A model generated the notes under the pieces. The model had not been told where the DNA came from, searched no databases, and saw only the letters and a list, made by a program, of their open reading frames with translations. The position numbers were made by a program, and so were the translations under genes. A stretch of 64,000 nt of DNA from Candidatus Heimdallarchaeota archaeon (lineage in GTDB: Archaea > Asgardarchaeota > Heimdallarchaeia > Heimdallarchaeales > Heimdallarchaeaceae): the NCBI GenBank assembly GCA_018238545.1, contig JABCTC010000020.1, positions 1 to 64,000 on the forward strand. Reading direction: 5' to 3'. Below are positions 9,350-18,692 of this stretch, in pieces (the first letter of the stretch is position 1; the number at the start of each line of letters is the position of its first letter).

Positions 9350-10294
9350 TTATTGTTCCATTTTGTATTTTGTAGTGGTATAGGATTCTTTTATTCCCAC
9401 TTCACCATTTATGTACTTTGTTGCAAATTGACCACAATTAGTACCTATGTCATTCTCTTCCCATTCACCAATACTGATTTCAGCATCAAATCCTCTTTCT
9501 CGAAAAGCTTTAACCAAAGGAAAATATTCAGAGTTTTCTTCAGTAATGCCACTCTTCAACTGATTACTTTGTGCTTTGCTAGTAGGATTGACAGGTGTGA
9601 GTTTGATCCAATACATTGAAGGTTTAAAGTACTTTAGAATCACATCTGGATCAATAATAGAGTCAGCCGCAACAGCGAAGTTCAAGGTTATTCTTCTGTC
9701 TCCTTCCTTAAACCATTTTTCACCGTACTTAGAAATTTCTTCAAGACTCCAGATGTTTGTTGTTATCCATTTATGTCTTACGTTTTCATCAGTGGAATGT
9801 ATAGAAAATTGTAGTTGGAACTTTCCATTTGGATAGAACTCATCTTTAATAGAGATGAGCTTATTTAGAAAATCATCACTCCCATTAGGTGCGATTGTGC
9901 TTATACAGGGCATCAATCCTGGAGCGTCATATATTTCTGGTAACTCTTTCAAAACTTCTAGGACATCTTTGTTCAAAGAAGGCTCACCCATTCTCGCAAA
10001 CTGGATTTTAAATTTGTCAATTGGAATTTTACCTTCTGGAAAACGAGCTCTGATCATATAATCAATTTCTTCTAACATCCCTTCTTTAGAGACGTTACCA
10101 TGGTAGTACTCCCCAGCATCACACATTAAACAACCAATAGGACACCCATACATGGTTGAAATAACTAGAACCCATTTTTCTTCTCTAGGAATAGGGGGCT
10201 GTAGACTTTCAACAAATTCTACAATTTTATCTTCTTGTTTAGCTATGTAAAGAATTGCTAAATCTTCTTTACCATACTTTCCTAGAAGCTCCAT
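9350..10294 (-). CDS. RlmN/Cfr-like radical SAM protein
   Basis: STMYGCPIGCLMCDAGEYYHGN (CxxxCxxC), FARMGEPSLN, QFSIHSTDENVRHKWIT, C-terminal NCGQFA resembling the RlmN CGQL motif. Confidence 0.8.
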   Translation of the reverse strand: MELLGKYGKEDLAILYIAKQEDKIVEFVESLQPPIPREEKWVLVISTMYGCPIGCLMCDAGEYYHGNVSKEGMLEEIDYMIRARFPEGKIPIDKFKIQFARMGEPSLNKDVLEVLKELPEIYDAPGLMPCISTIAPNGSDDFLNKLISIKDEFYPNGKFQLQFSIHSTDENVRHKWITTNIWSLEEISKYGEKWFKEGDRRITLNFAVAADSIIDPDVILKYFKPSMYWIKLTPVNPTSKAQSNQLKSGITEENSEYFPLVKAFRERGFDAEISIGEWEENDIGTNCGQFATKYINGEVGIKESYTTTKYKMEQ

Positions 10295-11198
10295 GATAAC
10301 CCTCTTTCTCAGTAATCTTTTTTACTGTTTCCATTGCAACCTTCATTCCATCTCCCATAGCTATCGAAACTTGTCTGAAATTATTTTTGTTAATATCACC
10401 AATAAAATATAGTTTGGAATCTATTTTTGGATTATTGTATTCAGATATTATGCCCTCAGAGAGAAAAGCATAATTTGGTTTTCTACCTATAGCAACCAAA
10501 ATTAAGTCTTTTGTCAGAGTTTTAGGTTCCCCATTTTCATCTACATCAAGAATTATTTTATCGTCTTGAGGCACTAAATTCTTTATAACATGGTTTTTCA
10601 GAATAACAATGTTAATTACATCATTTACTCGTTTTTGTAAAATTGGTAGACTAGATGTTTTATCAGTTCTACATATGATTGATATTTTATTTGCTATGTT
10701 TTGAAGATTTAGAGCGTAATCATATGCTACATCTCCACTTCCTATTATACCAATGTCTTTTTTTTCTGTAAACTGTTTAGCATTATAAATTTCATAGAAC
10801 AATTTTCCGTTTAGAAAAGCCTCTTTTTCACCCTCAACATCTAATTTCTTAGGGGTGGATCCCGTACCTATAATAAGATATTCGCTTATTATTTCTGTTT
10901 CAGCTGTATTAATTTTAAAGCCATTACTTACTTGCTCAACAGTTAGAACTTCCTCTAGAATAGTTGGAACACCAGCTTTTACCAGTTGCAATTGAAATGA
11001 TCTGGCGAAATCTTTCCCAACTACCCCTTCTGGATAACCTATGAGATTTTCAACAAGATTAGCATTCTTGATAGTTCCTCCTATTTCCTTTGAAACAAGA
11101 ACTATGTCTATTCCAGCTCTAATCAGTTGTATTGAAGCTGTTGCACAAGCCGGTCCTCCACCAATCAAAGCAACTTTGGTTATTAGTTTATTTTTCAT
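10269..11198 (-). CDS. Thioredoxin-reductase-like FAD/NAD(P) oxidoreductase lacking the redox-active CxxC
   Basis: Two dinucleotide-binding motifs (ALIGGGPACATAS; IGIIGSGDVAYDYAL), YLIIGTGSTPKKLDVEGE, C-terminal YFIGDI; no Cys where TrxR has CxxC. Confidence 0.83.
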   Translation of the reverse strand: MKNKLITKVALIGGGPACATASIQLIRAGIDIVLVSKEIGGTIKNANLVENLIGYPEGVVGKDFARSFQLQLVKAGVPTILEEVLTVEQVSNGFKINTAETEIISEYLIIGTGSTPKKLDVEGEKEAFLNGKLFYEIYNAKQFTEKKDIGIIGSGDVAYDYALNLQNIANKISIICRTDKTSSLPILQKRVNDVINIVILKNHVIKNLVPQDDKIILDVDENGEPKTLTKDLILVAIGRKPNYAFLSEGIISEYNNPKIDSKLYFIGDINKNNFRQVSIAMGDGMKVAMETVKKITEKEGYHGASRKVW

Positions 11199-11838
11199 TT
11201 ATTATCTCCTCTGTTGATATACATGTACCAAAACCATGAGATATCGCTCTTAGGGTTCCTAAATGTAGCTCTTCTGTATATGTAGCTGTGGCATCTACTA
11301 CAAAGAAAACCTCAAACCCTCTCATGAAAGCATCGCGTGCGGTTGTCTCGCAACAAAGATGTGTCATTACTCCTGTAATGATTATTTGTTCAATATCATT
11401 TTCCTTGAGAATAGTTTCTAGTTCTGTTTCATAGAATGCACTGTAATGGCTTTTCTCAATAACTTCTATGTCTCGTTTATTTAACATATGGGTGATTTTT
11501 GATTGATCATTATCCGGTCTAATATTGTCTTTCCACCAATTATTCATTATACTAGATTCGTTTTCGGTATCTAGATGCCTGGAGAAGATTACTTTGTTTC
11601 CCATCCATTGAAAAATCTTAGAAATCTCTTGGATTGAGGATATTATGTTTACTGAGGAAGGAACAAAAGCATGAGACTCTTCATTCACGAAGTAGTCTTG
11701 CATATCCAGAACTAAAAGAACTGCTTTCTTTAGATTTAGTTCAAAAGGTCGATATGATTTGATTTTTCTACATTCATCTAACCAATAGCTCACTTTCTTT
11801 TCTCTGTTTTTTTCCGTTAGATAAACTTCTTTCATCAT
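11188..11838 (-). CDS. Isochorismatase-family cysteine hydrolase
   Basis: AVLLVLDMQDYFVNEESHAF...EKSHYSAFYETELETIL...IIITGVMTHLCCETTARDAFMRGFEVFFVVDATATY. Confidence 0.9.
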   Translation of the reverse strand: MMKEVYLTEKNREKKVSYWLDECRKIKSYRPFELNLKKAVLLVLDMQDYFVNEESHAFVPSSVNIISSIQEISKIFQWMGNKVIFSRHLDTENESSIMNNWWKDNIRPDNDQSKITHMLNKRDIEVIEKSHYSAFYETELETILKENDIEQIIITGVMTHLCCETTARDAFMRGFEVFFVVDATATYTEELHLGTLRAISHGFGTCISTEEIINEK

Positions 11839-11885
11839 TAAGGAAACAATGTTTTACCCTTTAAGAATGTTGTTTTGCTGAAAAT

Positions 11886-11900
11886 GTCACAACTTGTGAC
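11886..11900. promoter_or_regulatory. Perfect 15-bp inverted repeat GTCACAA-C-TTGTGAC, candidate operator
   Basis: Read directly; 48-62 bp upstream of the isochorismatase start, with a TATA-like cctttttaaaagg at ~11928-11940 on the far side. Confidence 0.6.
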
Positions 11901-11959
11901 CTCTTTATGTGTTCAATCCTTTTTAAAAGGGATAGTGATGTTAAGATAGGTGCAAAAAA

Positions 11960-12061
11960 ATGAATAAAAAACTCGCAATAAAAATAAAACTCCAAAAAGA
12001 ACTTAAAATAGAGAGAAATTCTGGACTAAGAACATACATACTCCTAAAAGGTTCTCTCTAA
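11960..12061 (+). CDS. Candidate 33-aa basic small ORF (MNKKLAIKIKLQKELKIERNSGLRTYILLKGSL)
   Basis: ATG...TAA about 22 bp downstream of the TATA-like box; would be near-leaderless. Coding status unproven. Confidence 0.25.
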   Translation: MNKKLAIKIKLQKELKIERNSGLRTYILLKGSL

Positions 12062-12103
12062 AATTCCATTTTTCTTATCTTCATAAGATAAACATATCTT
12101 CTT

Positions 12104-12937
12104 TTATTTATATCCAAGAACACTCTCACCATCAGGAGTCTTCTTTGTTTTAAAACCAACAGAATTAAGTCTGTCTTGGACACCTTTCACAAAATCTTTC
12201 CCTCGATATTTTGAACCAGGATTACCAACATAATGAAGTAGTCTTCCTTTAGGTTTAAGAATACGATATAGTTCCTCATAAAACTTTTCAGAATATAACT
12301 CACCTGCGAAAGAGAATCGGGGAGGATCATGAAGAATAACACTAAAGGAATCATCGCTGAATTTTTTGACTGATTCCGTTGCATTCTCGTTGATTAATTT
12401 AATTGTTCCCCGTTCAATGCCATCAAAAAGTTCTCTTGAATAAGGATTGAATCCAGCTATCTCCAATACACTGGGGTCTTTCTCTATAGTTGTAACAGTT
12501 GCATTTTTCCTCTTAGCTTGAATTGCTGTGTATCCCAATCCTGTGCATATATCAAGCACTATATCTGACGATTTAACTCTCACATATTCTATTTTTCTTT
12601 CTGCATCTTCTATAGGTGTCATATGCTTTGTTCGATGCATCCGAATCCCATCAATCTCTATTGTTGGAACTGTTCCTTTGATTGGTTCTAATTTGTAAAA
12701 ACATTCATCAAAAAAAGCAATCTTTCTTGGTTTTTTTTCTAGTAAAAATGCTGCCTGAGCTTTCTCAAGTTTCTTAATCGTTTTTAGGGTGTAAGTAAAA
12801 TCACCAATTTTGATGTTTTCTCCTTTAAGATAAGCAATTTGATTTATTAGTCCAAGGTCTAGCTTTAATTTGATTGAAGTTTTTCTCTTTTGATGAGCTA
12901 TAATTATTTTTTCAGCTTCAAAAGAATCAATTATCAT
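12104..12937 (-). CDS. SAM-dependent methyltransferase (COG2521-like archaeal family)
   Basis: VLDICTGLGYTAIQAKRKNATVTTIEKDPSVLEIA...FSVILHDPPRFSFAGELYSEKFYEELYRILKPKGRLLHYVG. Confidence 0.85.
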   Translation of the reverse strand: MIIDSFEAEKIIIAHQKRKTSIKLKLDLGLINQIAYLKGENIKIGDFTYTLKTIKKLEKAQAAFLLEKKPRKIAFFDECFYKLEPIKGTVPTIEIDGIRMHRTKHMTPIEDAERKIEYVRVKSSDIVLDICTGLGYTAIQAKRKNATVTTIEKDPSVLEIAGFNPYSRELFDGIERGTIKLINENATESVKKFSDDSFSVILHDPPRFSFAGELYSEKFYEELYRILKPKGRLLHYVGNPGSKYRGKDFVKGVQDRLNSVGFKTKKTPDGESVLGYK

Positions 12938-12943
12938 TATTGA

Positions 12944-13681
12944 TCATCTCTCATAGGGTTTATCTCTTAGTTTGTCTTTAGCACCGAATTCTTCCGCTGC
13001 TTGAGGCCAACCATTATTAGCCCCATTCACATAGGATTCTAAGGGCATTGGAATGAACTCTAGCTTCTTAAGCTCATCTCTTGGAACAATTTCTCCTTTG
13101 CTCAAATGATTAACTGATGATCTAATAACAGAATCAAGTATTTTTGTTGGTTTAGTGTATATTTCATTTCTTGGATCTTCTTCTGGTAGTTGCTCAAGCA
13201 TCTTCAAGAATTCTGGGATTGGATACTGTGCATATGTGCCAGCTGCACCAATCGGTAAACCCCCAGCCCAAATAATATCATTCTGTTTTGCAAATTGTTC
13301 ATAGATTTTCAAAGTAATATTATTATGATAATATTCAAGAAAACCAGCATTAGAAATTGCGAACAGATGTCTTGTTTTATTACTTAGCTTACCTTGTTGA
13401 AATGCTTCAGATATGATATCCATTAGTTTAATTGTCATATAAGGAGCTTGATCTATATAGAGTGGTGATGAAATTAGGATTATGTCGCTATCATTAACAG
13501 ACTTTATCATCTCTTCTGTTTTTTCTTGATTTTTCAGTGTTCTATATGCCCCGAAGGTCTTTACAACTATTCCTTTCTCCTCAAATAAGCTTACAAGATA
13601 GGAACCAATAGAATGAGAAGCACTTTTATCTCCCCTTGGACTGCACATTAAAAATGTTAATTGCCTACTCATTTTCTTCAC
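12944..13681 (-). CDS. NADPH-dependent FMN reductase / flavodoxin-like protein
   Basis: LTFLMCSPRGDKSASHSIGSYL...DIILISSPLYIDQAPYMTIKLMDIISEAF, flavodoxin fold motif. Confidence 0.75.
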   Translation of the reverse strand: MKKMSRQLTFLMCSPRGDKSASHSIGSYLVSLFEEKGIVVKTFGAYRTLKNQEKTEEMIKSVNDSDIILISSPLYIDQAPYMTIKLMDIISEAFQQGKLSNKTRHLFAISNAGFLEYYHNNITLKIYEQFAKQNDIIWAGGLPIGAAGTYAQYPIPEFLKMLEQLPEEDPRNEIYTKPTKILDSVIRSSVNHLSKGEIVPRDELKKLEFIPMPLESYVNGANNGWPQAAEEFGAKDKLRDKPYER

Positions 13682-14243
13682 CTACTTCCATCAAACTGTT
13701 CTTAAGTTTCTTTTTAATCGTTGCTTCATCATCATCCGTGTAAATTACTTGGGAGGAGTATTTTGGGCAGAAGAGATTGAGTACATTCCTTTGTACAAGT
13801 TCAGTAAAAATCTCTTCTTGATCAGAATTGGGTTTATCTAAAGTCCCGATAACTACGAGATTAGGATACTCGTCATATCTCATCTCATGATGAATTTCAT
13901 TTTCATAAACGCGGAAAAATGGCGAAATTAAACCCAATGATCTATCAATGGCTTTCTTCAGTTCAGCAGAATATCCACCATAATTAATAGGTGTGATATA
14001 GACCAGAACATCTGACTGAATCATTTTCTTTGCAACTTCTCTCCCATAATCGTCAATAATGCAAATTCCAGGTGTTTGAACCCAACATTTGAAGCAACCT
14101 AGACAAGGTTTAATCTCTTCATCATGCAGAATAACAGTATCACCTACGTAATTGTTTCGTTGGAATTCGTCAGAGACCATTTGGTTAATTCTTGGAATAA
14201 AAGAATCGTCCTTATACATTCCATTTAAAATCACATATGACAT
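13665..14243 (-). CDS. Flavodoxin-family NAD(P)H-dependent oxidoreductase (iron-sulfur flavoprotein-like)
   Basis: IKPCLGCFKCWVQTPGICIIDDYGREVAKKMIQSDVLVYITPINYGGYSAELKKAIDRSLGLISPFF. Confidence 0.85.
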   Translation of the reverse strand: MSYVILNGMYKDDSFIPRINQMVSDEFQRNNYVGDTVILHDEEIKPCLGCFKCWVQTPGICIIDDYGREVAKKMIQSDVLVYITPINYGGYSAELKKAIDRSLGLISPFFRVYENEIHHEMRYDEYPNLVVIGTLDKPNSDQEEIFTELVQRNVLNLFCPKYSSQVIYTDDDEATIKKKLKNSLMEVGEENE

Positions 14244-14360
14244 TAAATATTGAATCCCAACTGCATATTTATATCTTTACAAAACTAAAAGGTAGAAGAT
14301 TTTAACTTTCTTTACTCAAAAGTATAGAGACTTATAAATTCTCTATTTTAGAAACAACAA

Positions 14361-14870
14361 ATGTCTCTTCCTAATTTCAAAATATCTGAATTTGATGTAT
14401 TTACTGCTGCAGCTGATATATTTGAGAAGTACTTCGATTTAAATGACGAGCTCTTCTTTGAAGTTGAACCTGACGATAAACCTTATCCAAGAGATTTACG
14501 GAAAAAAATGATGAGTGATCAGAACCCAAGAAGTGAGACACATCGATGGTTAATTACTACGGAAAATGATGAACTAGTTATAGGATTTGCTCAAGTGAGC
14601 TATAATACAAAACTTGCAACTAATTACGAGCAAACACAAAGTATAGCAACTATGGAATTAGGGATTAGCAAACCTTTTAGAAGGAATCGTTTAGGTTCTA
14701 AACTTCTACGGACAGTTATAGATCATCTTATGAAACTTGAAAGAATTACAACTATTACTTCAACACTTTCTGATGAGACAGGAATAAATTTCTGTAATTT
14801 TCTAAGAGGAATACTCGTGCATGAAGAAGCTGAATTCAGATTGCATTTTAGTAAGATTGATTGGGATTAG
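14361..14870 (+). CDS. GNAT-like N-acetyltransferase
   Basis: IATMELGISKPFRRNRLGSKLLRTVIDHLMKLERITTITSTLSDETGINF, motif A-like region. Confidence 0.7.
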   Translation: MSLPNFKISEFDVFTAAADIFEKYFDLNDELFFEVEPDDKPYPRDLRKKMMSDQNPRSETHRWLITTENDELVIGFAQVSYNTKLATNYEQTQSIATMELGISKPFRRNRLGSKLLRTVIDHLMKLERITTITSTLSDETGINFCNFLRGILVHEEAEFRLHFSKIDWD

Positions 14871-14930
14871 ATCAAACAATGGAAATCAACCGGTGAGAAG
14901 TTATCAAAAAGTGATGGGATAACTCTGGAA

Positions 14931-15422
14931 ATGTTTGAGACATGCCCTGAAGATATTATCCAAGAATATACAGAAATATACACAGAAACATTAAATCAAC
15001 GTCCATTAGGGCAGATTCCAGCTACAGTGAGAGTTACTCCTGAAACAAGAAAAGAGAAAGAGAAAAGTTGGATTACTAATAGGGGGCATAAATGGTTTAC
15101 AATGATTACTAAGGAATCTGATCAACAAATAAGTGGATTAACAGAGATGGTCTATATTCCTGAATCCCCATATTATATCGAACAGTTACTCACTGGTGTA
15201 AAAACAGAATATAGAGGAAGAGGATTAGGAAAATGGTTGAAGGCAGAGATGATTGATTTCATTCATAAAAAATACCCAAAAATAAAATTTATTGCAACAG
15301 ATAATGCGGGTACAAATGCCCCAATGATTTCAATCAATGAAAAATTAGGGTTTACAGAACATATTTCGATAAAAACGTATCAATTCAATCTTAGTGGGTT
15401 AGATGACTTAATCCCCATTTAA
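14931..15422 (+). CDS. GNAT N-acetyltransferase
   Basis: EQLLTGVKTEYRGRGLGKWLKAEMIDFIHKKYPKIKFIATDNAGTNAPMISINEKLGF. Confidence 0.85.
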   Translation: MFETCPEDIIQEYTEIYTETLNQRPLGQIPATVRVTPETRKEKEKSWITNRGHKWFTMITKESDQQISGLTEMVYIPESPYYIEQLLTGVKTEYRGRGLGKWLKAEMIDFIHKKYPKIKFIATDNAGTNAPMISINEKLGFTEHISIKTYQFNLSGLDDLIPI

Positions 15423-15527
15423 CTAAACAGAGAAAAATCATTAAGTACTCATAACTAATTTTTTAAGAAACTTAGGTGGTCTAAAGATTACAAAGGCTAC
15501 AATGGAAATAGCTACTGAGTTCACATG

Positions 15528-15899
15528 CTATTCTTTAAAAGATTCTTCAGTTGTATCTTCAAGAGTTTTAATGAACCGATTACTAACATTACAATACACT
15601 ATTCCAACAATTCCAATCGCTGCAACAGCTACAAATAACCAGATTGAAAATAAACTAAACATGTCAGGATTTATCAATCCAATAATCGCTCCAATTAGAA
15701 GAGGGGTACCTGTAACAAAAAACAAAATCGAATAATATTTCGCCAATCCTTCTTTATCAACACTGAAGTCCTTTTTTCTAAAGATTCTTTGAAAAGCTTC
15801 ATATCTATAAATTAAGAAGTTTACCCAACCCAATATCATCAAAAATCCAAGAGCAAACAAAACGATTGCAGCAATTAATGCATAGATTTCCAACCCCAT
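15528..15899 (-). CDS. Small membrane protein, DUF3784-like
   Basis: Three hydrophobic segments around IYRYEAFQRIFRKKDFSVDKEGLAKYYSILFFVTGTPLLIGAII. Confidence 0.55.
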   Translation of the reverse strand: MGLEIYALIAAIVLFALGFLMILGWVNFLIYRYEAFQRIFRKKDFSVDKEGLAKYYSILFFVTGTPLLIGAIIGLINPDMFSLFSIWLFVAVAAIGIVGIVYCNVSNRFIKTLEDTTEESFKE

Positions 15900-16021
15900 G
15901 ATGCATTATCGAAAAAACACATATTTAAATTTAATCAATTACTTGGCTATGTGTCAATTATATCTAGCTCACTCCTTCAGTTTATTGTAGCTCTCAGCCT
16001 TTTAGTTGAGTCTTCCTCCAT

Positions 16022-16981
16022 TCAGCCAACGCTTTTAGTTTCTAGTGTTGTCTTGGCCAAAGATACCAATTCTTGATTGCCTATTTCTTCTGCTATTTCT
16101 ATTCCTTTTTCCAAATATGGAACTGATTTCTCGAACTGTTCCGATCTTATGAAGGTTCTACCAATTGAGATAGACCCTATTGCCTGTGCCATTTTAATTC
16201 CAATTTTCAAGGCAGCTTCATATCCTGATTTATAGAATTCCATTGCTTTTTGATAATCTTTCTTTCTTATATGTAAGTCACCGAGGCTAAGGATTGAGAA
16301 AGGGATCCCAATTTTAAACCCTGCATCATCTCTAAGTTTTAATGACTCAACCAAGAATTTCTCAGCTTCTTCTAGTTCTTCATTTCTCATTTCTAAGAAT
16401 CCCAGGTGTCTACCCGCAAAGGACATCTCTATAGGATTGTTAGTATTTTTTGCTAGATGGTAGGAATTGTTATACCATATACTTGCTTCTTCAAATTGAT
16501 TCCATCTCTCAAAAAATAGACCACGATAGAAGTATGCCATGCTTAGGTACTTTGTGTTCTTAACAACTTCTAAAATTTCAATTGCTTTAACAATGTAGTC
16601 GATTGCTATGTTTAGATTTTCGATTTTTTCTTCTGGATTTGAAATTGTTTTGTAATTCCAAGCATTAGCATATTGGATGTTTAATCTTGCACTTTCCAAT
16701 GATTGGTTATCCAGTATAATCTTATCGCAAATTTGAAGTTTCTCTGTTGCCAAACCAAAATCTTTGTTTTCCATGAGAATTGATACAACAAGAATCTCAG
16801 AATATAGAAGATAGAATTGTATTTTGAGATATTCATCAAAATTCTCTGCGTGAATAACAGGTTCACCCTTTTCTAATAGATCAATTGCTTTCTTCAAATC
16901 TCCTTCATGATAGAACTTCTGAACCTCCCCTAGAAACCTCTCAATGTCCTGTATTTGTTGTTCTCTCATTGCTGTTAACAT
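16022..16981 (-). CDS. TPR-repeat protein
   Basis: Tandem TPR-like helices (SMAYFYRGLFFERWNQFEEASIWYNNSYHLA; PFSILSLGDLHIRKKDYQKAMEFYKSGYEAA; GSISIGRTFIRSEQFEKSVPYLEKGIEIA). Confidence 0.85.
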   Translation of the reverse strand: MLTAMREQQIQDIERFLGEVQKFYHEGDLKKAIDLLEKGEPVIHAENFDEYLKIQFYLLYSEILVVSILMENKDFGLATEKLQICDKIILDNQSLESARLNIQYANAWNYKTISNPEEKIENLNIAIDYIVKAIEILEVVKNTKYLSMAYFYRGLFFERWNQFEEASIWYNNSYHLAKNTNNPIEMSFAGRHLGFLEMRNEELEEAEKFLVESLKLRDDAGFKIGIPFSILSLGDLHIRKKDYQKAMEFYKSGYEAALKIGIKMAQAIGSISIGRTFIRSEQFEKSVPYLEKGIEIAEEIGNQELVSLAKTTLETKSVG

Positions 16982-17015
16982 TCACATGACTATTAATATA
17001 GTTTTTTCAGTTTAG

Positions 17016-17054
17016 CGCAAAGAGATTTTCTCGCTCATTAGAAAAATAACTTTG
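17016..17054. repeat. Dispersed 39-bp repeat, copy 1 (34/39 identical to copy 2)
   Basis: cgcaaagagattttctcgctcattagaaaaataactttg; upstream of the minus-strand TPR gene. Confidence 0.7.
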
Positions 17055-17178
17055 CTTTTATGAATATCTTTTGTCTTCCCAACAGCATTTAAACAGCATT
17101 TGTATAATAGGCTATTAAATAGATTTTGCGCTGCTTTATACAGAGAATTTAAATTCTGTAATCAAATTATATTCATAA

Positions 17179-17976
17179 ATGAGCAACATAATGTCATTTG
17201 TATCTGGCTTGAATTTGGATAAATATAGTTCTTCTTTTTATGCCTTTCTGATTGAACTTTTTGAGTTTAATGTCTATTTTAGATTCGGTGAAAAGAGGGT
17301 TAAATCTGAACTTCAGGAATTGAAAGAGAAGCACTCAAAATTAACTAAGACAAAAAGTGATGGTTGGAGTATGTTTGAACAAACCATTATTGGAGGGTTT
17401 TTACATGAATATGATCATCACCGAAATAAGATTATTCTAGTACAATTGAATACGACTTTTGAGAATTATGTAATGGATTTTTCATTTAGATTACTACAAA
17501 ATTATCCTGAAATGCTTGATGAGTGTCAAGTTAAAATGAGCGAAGTAAGAACAAAGAGTATAGAAGATGTAATAGACACAAAGATTGAGGAATTTATTCG
17601 AAATCAAGTAATGGCCAATAGTTTCAAGAAAATTTTTGAAAACATTAACAAAAAATTCAAAATTTCGGCAGATTTAGACTCTGAAATATTTAATAAACTA
17701 GATGAATTTCGAGAAATAAGGAACCTTATTGTTCATAGAAATTGTATAGTTGATAGAAAATTCATGGATAAATATACAAATGTGAGATACAAACTCGGAA
17801 AAAAATTATTGATTAAAAATGAATACTTACAAGATATAGAACATCTCATAGTAAAAACAATTTCTAGTTTTGATCAAGAGCTTATTAAAAAACACTCATT
17901 TCTAATACCAAAGGAAATCATACTTGGTCTTCCCAAAGATTTAGACGATAAATTTCTTGAAATGTTTGAGAGTTAA
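17179..17976 (+). CDS. Hypothetical protein with HEPN-like R-x4-H motif
   Basis: Helical protein with LDEFREIRNLIVHRNCIVDRKFMDKY, as seen in HEPN/RiboL-PSP-HEPN families. Confidence 0.5.
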   Translation: MSNIMSFVSGLNLDKYSSSFYAFLIELFEFNVYFRFGEKRVKSELQELKEKHSKLTKTKSDGWSMFEQTIIGGFLHEYDHHRNKIILVQLNTTFENYVMDFSFRLLQNYPEMLDECQVKMSEVRTKSIEDVIDTKIEEFIRNQVMANSFKKIFENINKKFKISADLDSEIFNKLDEFREIRNLIVHRNCIVDRKFMDKYTNVRYKLGKKLLIKNEYLQDIEHLIVKTISSFDQELIKKHSFLIPKEIILGLPKDLDDKFLEMFES

Positions 17977-18124
17977 AATACTAAGTTAATCTTCGACGAA
18001 ACTAAGATGAAGTGTAGAGAACACATTATTTCTATTGTGTTATTACATTCTTTGACACTCTTTAGAGAAAATATTGTAATCAATTACTTAGGGTATTTTT
18101 CTGGATTCAAAAGAATTTTTAAGT

Positions 18125-18565
18125 GTGAAAAATATTAGAAAACTTATGTCGAATTATTGGGAGCTATGGAGTGAATACCTATTTGAACCCTTGAAACCGG
18201 ATGTAAATGCTAGAAAGTATTGGAATTTAATTACTAAAACATATGATAAAACAAAGGATAGTATTGCTTCTAGATTTTTAGGTTTTTTCCTATTGCTACT
18301 TCTAGGTACAATTGGTTTAGTATTACTTATCGCTGTGATGATAATTGGGTTTGGGTTAATAATTTCTTCATATATTCTTTGGATTGCAGTTTATATACTT
18401 TTGATGGTAATTGGTTTGGTATTTATCTGGTTAATCTGGATTATTTCAGGTAAAGAGGGCTTAAATAGCGCAGAAAGTTGGCTTAATGATGATATAGACT
18501 CGACTTTTACTGAGTTGAGAGATTATCTAATAGATCTAGCAGGACAACTAAATCCTTGTAAATAA
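18125..18565 (+). CDS. Small integral membrane protein
   Basis: Long hydrophobic central region FFLLLLLGTIGLVLLIAVMIIGFGLIISSYILWIAVYILLMVIGLVFIWLIW. Confidence 0.6.
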   Translation: MKNIRKLMSNYWELWSEYLFEPLKPDVNARKYWNLITKTYDKTKDSIASRFLGFFLLLLLGTIGLVLLIAVMIIGFGLIISSYILWIAVYILLMVIGLVFIWLIWIISGKEGLNSAESWLNDDIDSTFTELRDYLIDLAGQLNPCK

Positions 18566-18692
18566 CATTCGTTAAGTTGAGCGATACCTTTACATCTAGT
18601 AAATTTATCTTTTTTAAATATGATGCAAAAGGATTTTTAGCTAATAAATTTCACAACCTTGCTGTCCAGTTGGATCAATCACTAATAATAAT

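Noticed and set aside
14361-15422. Two adjacent GNAT genes as a recent tandem duplication
   Set aside because: Sequences are too different; only the fold is shared.
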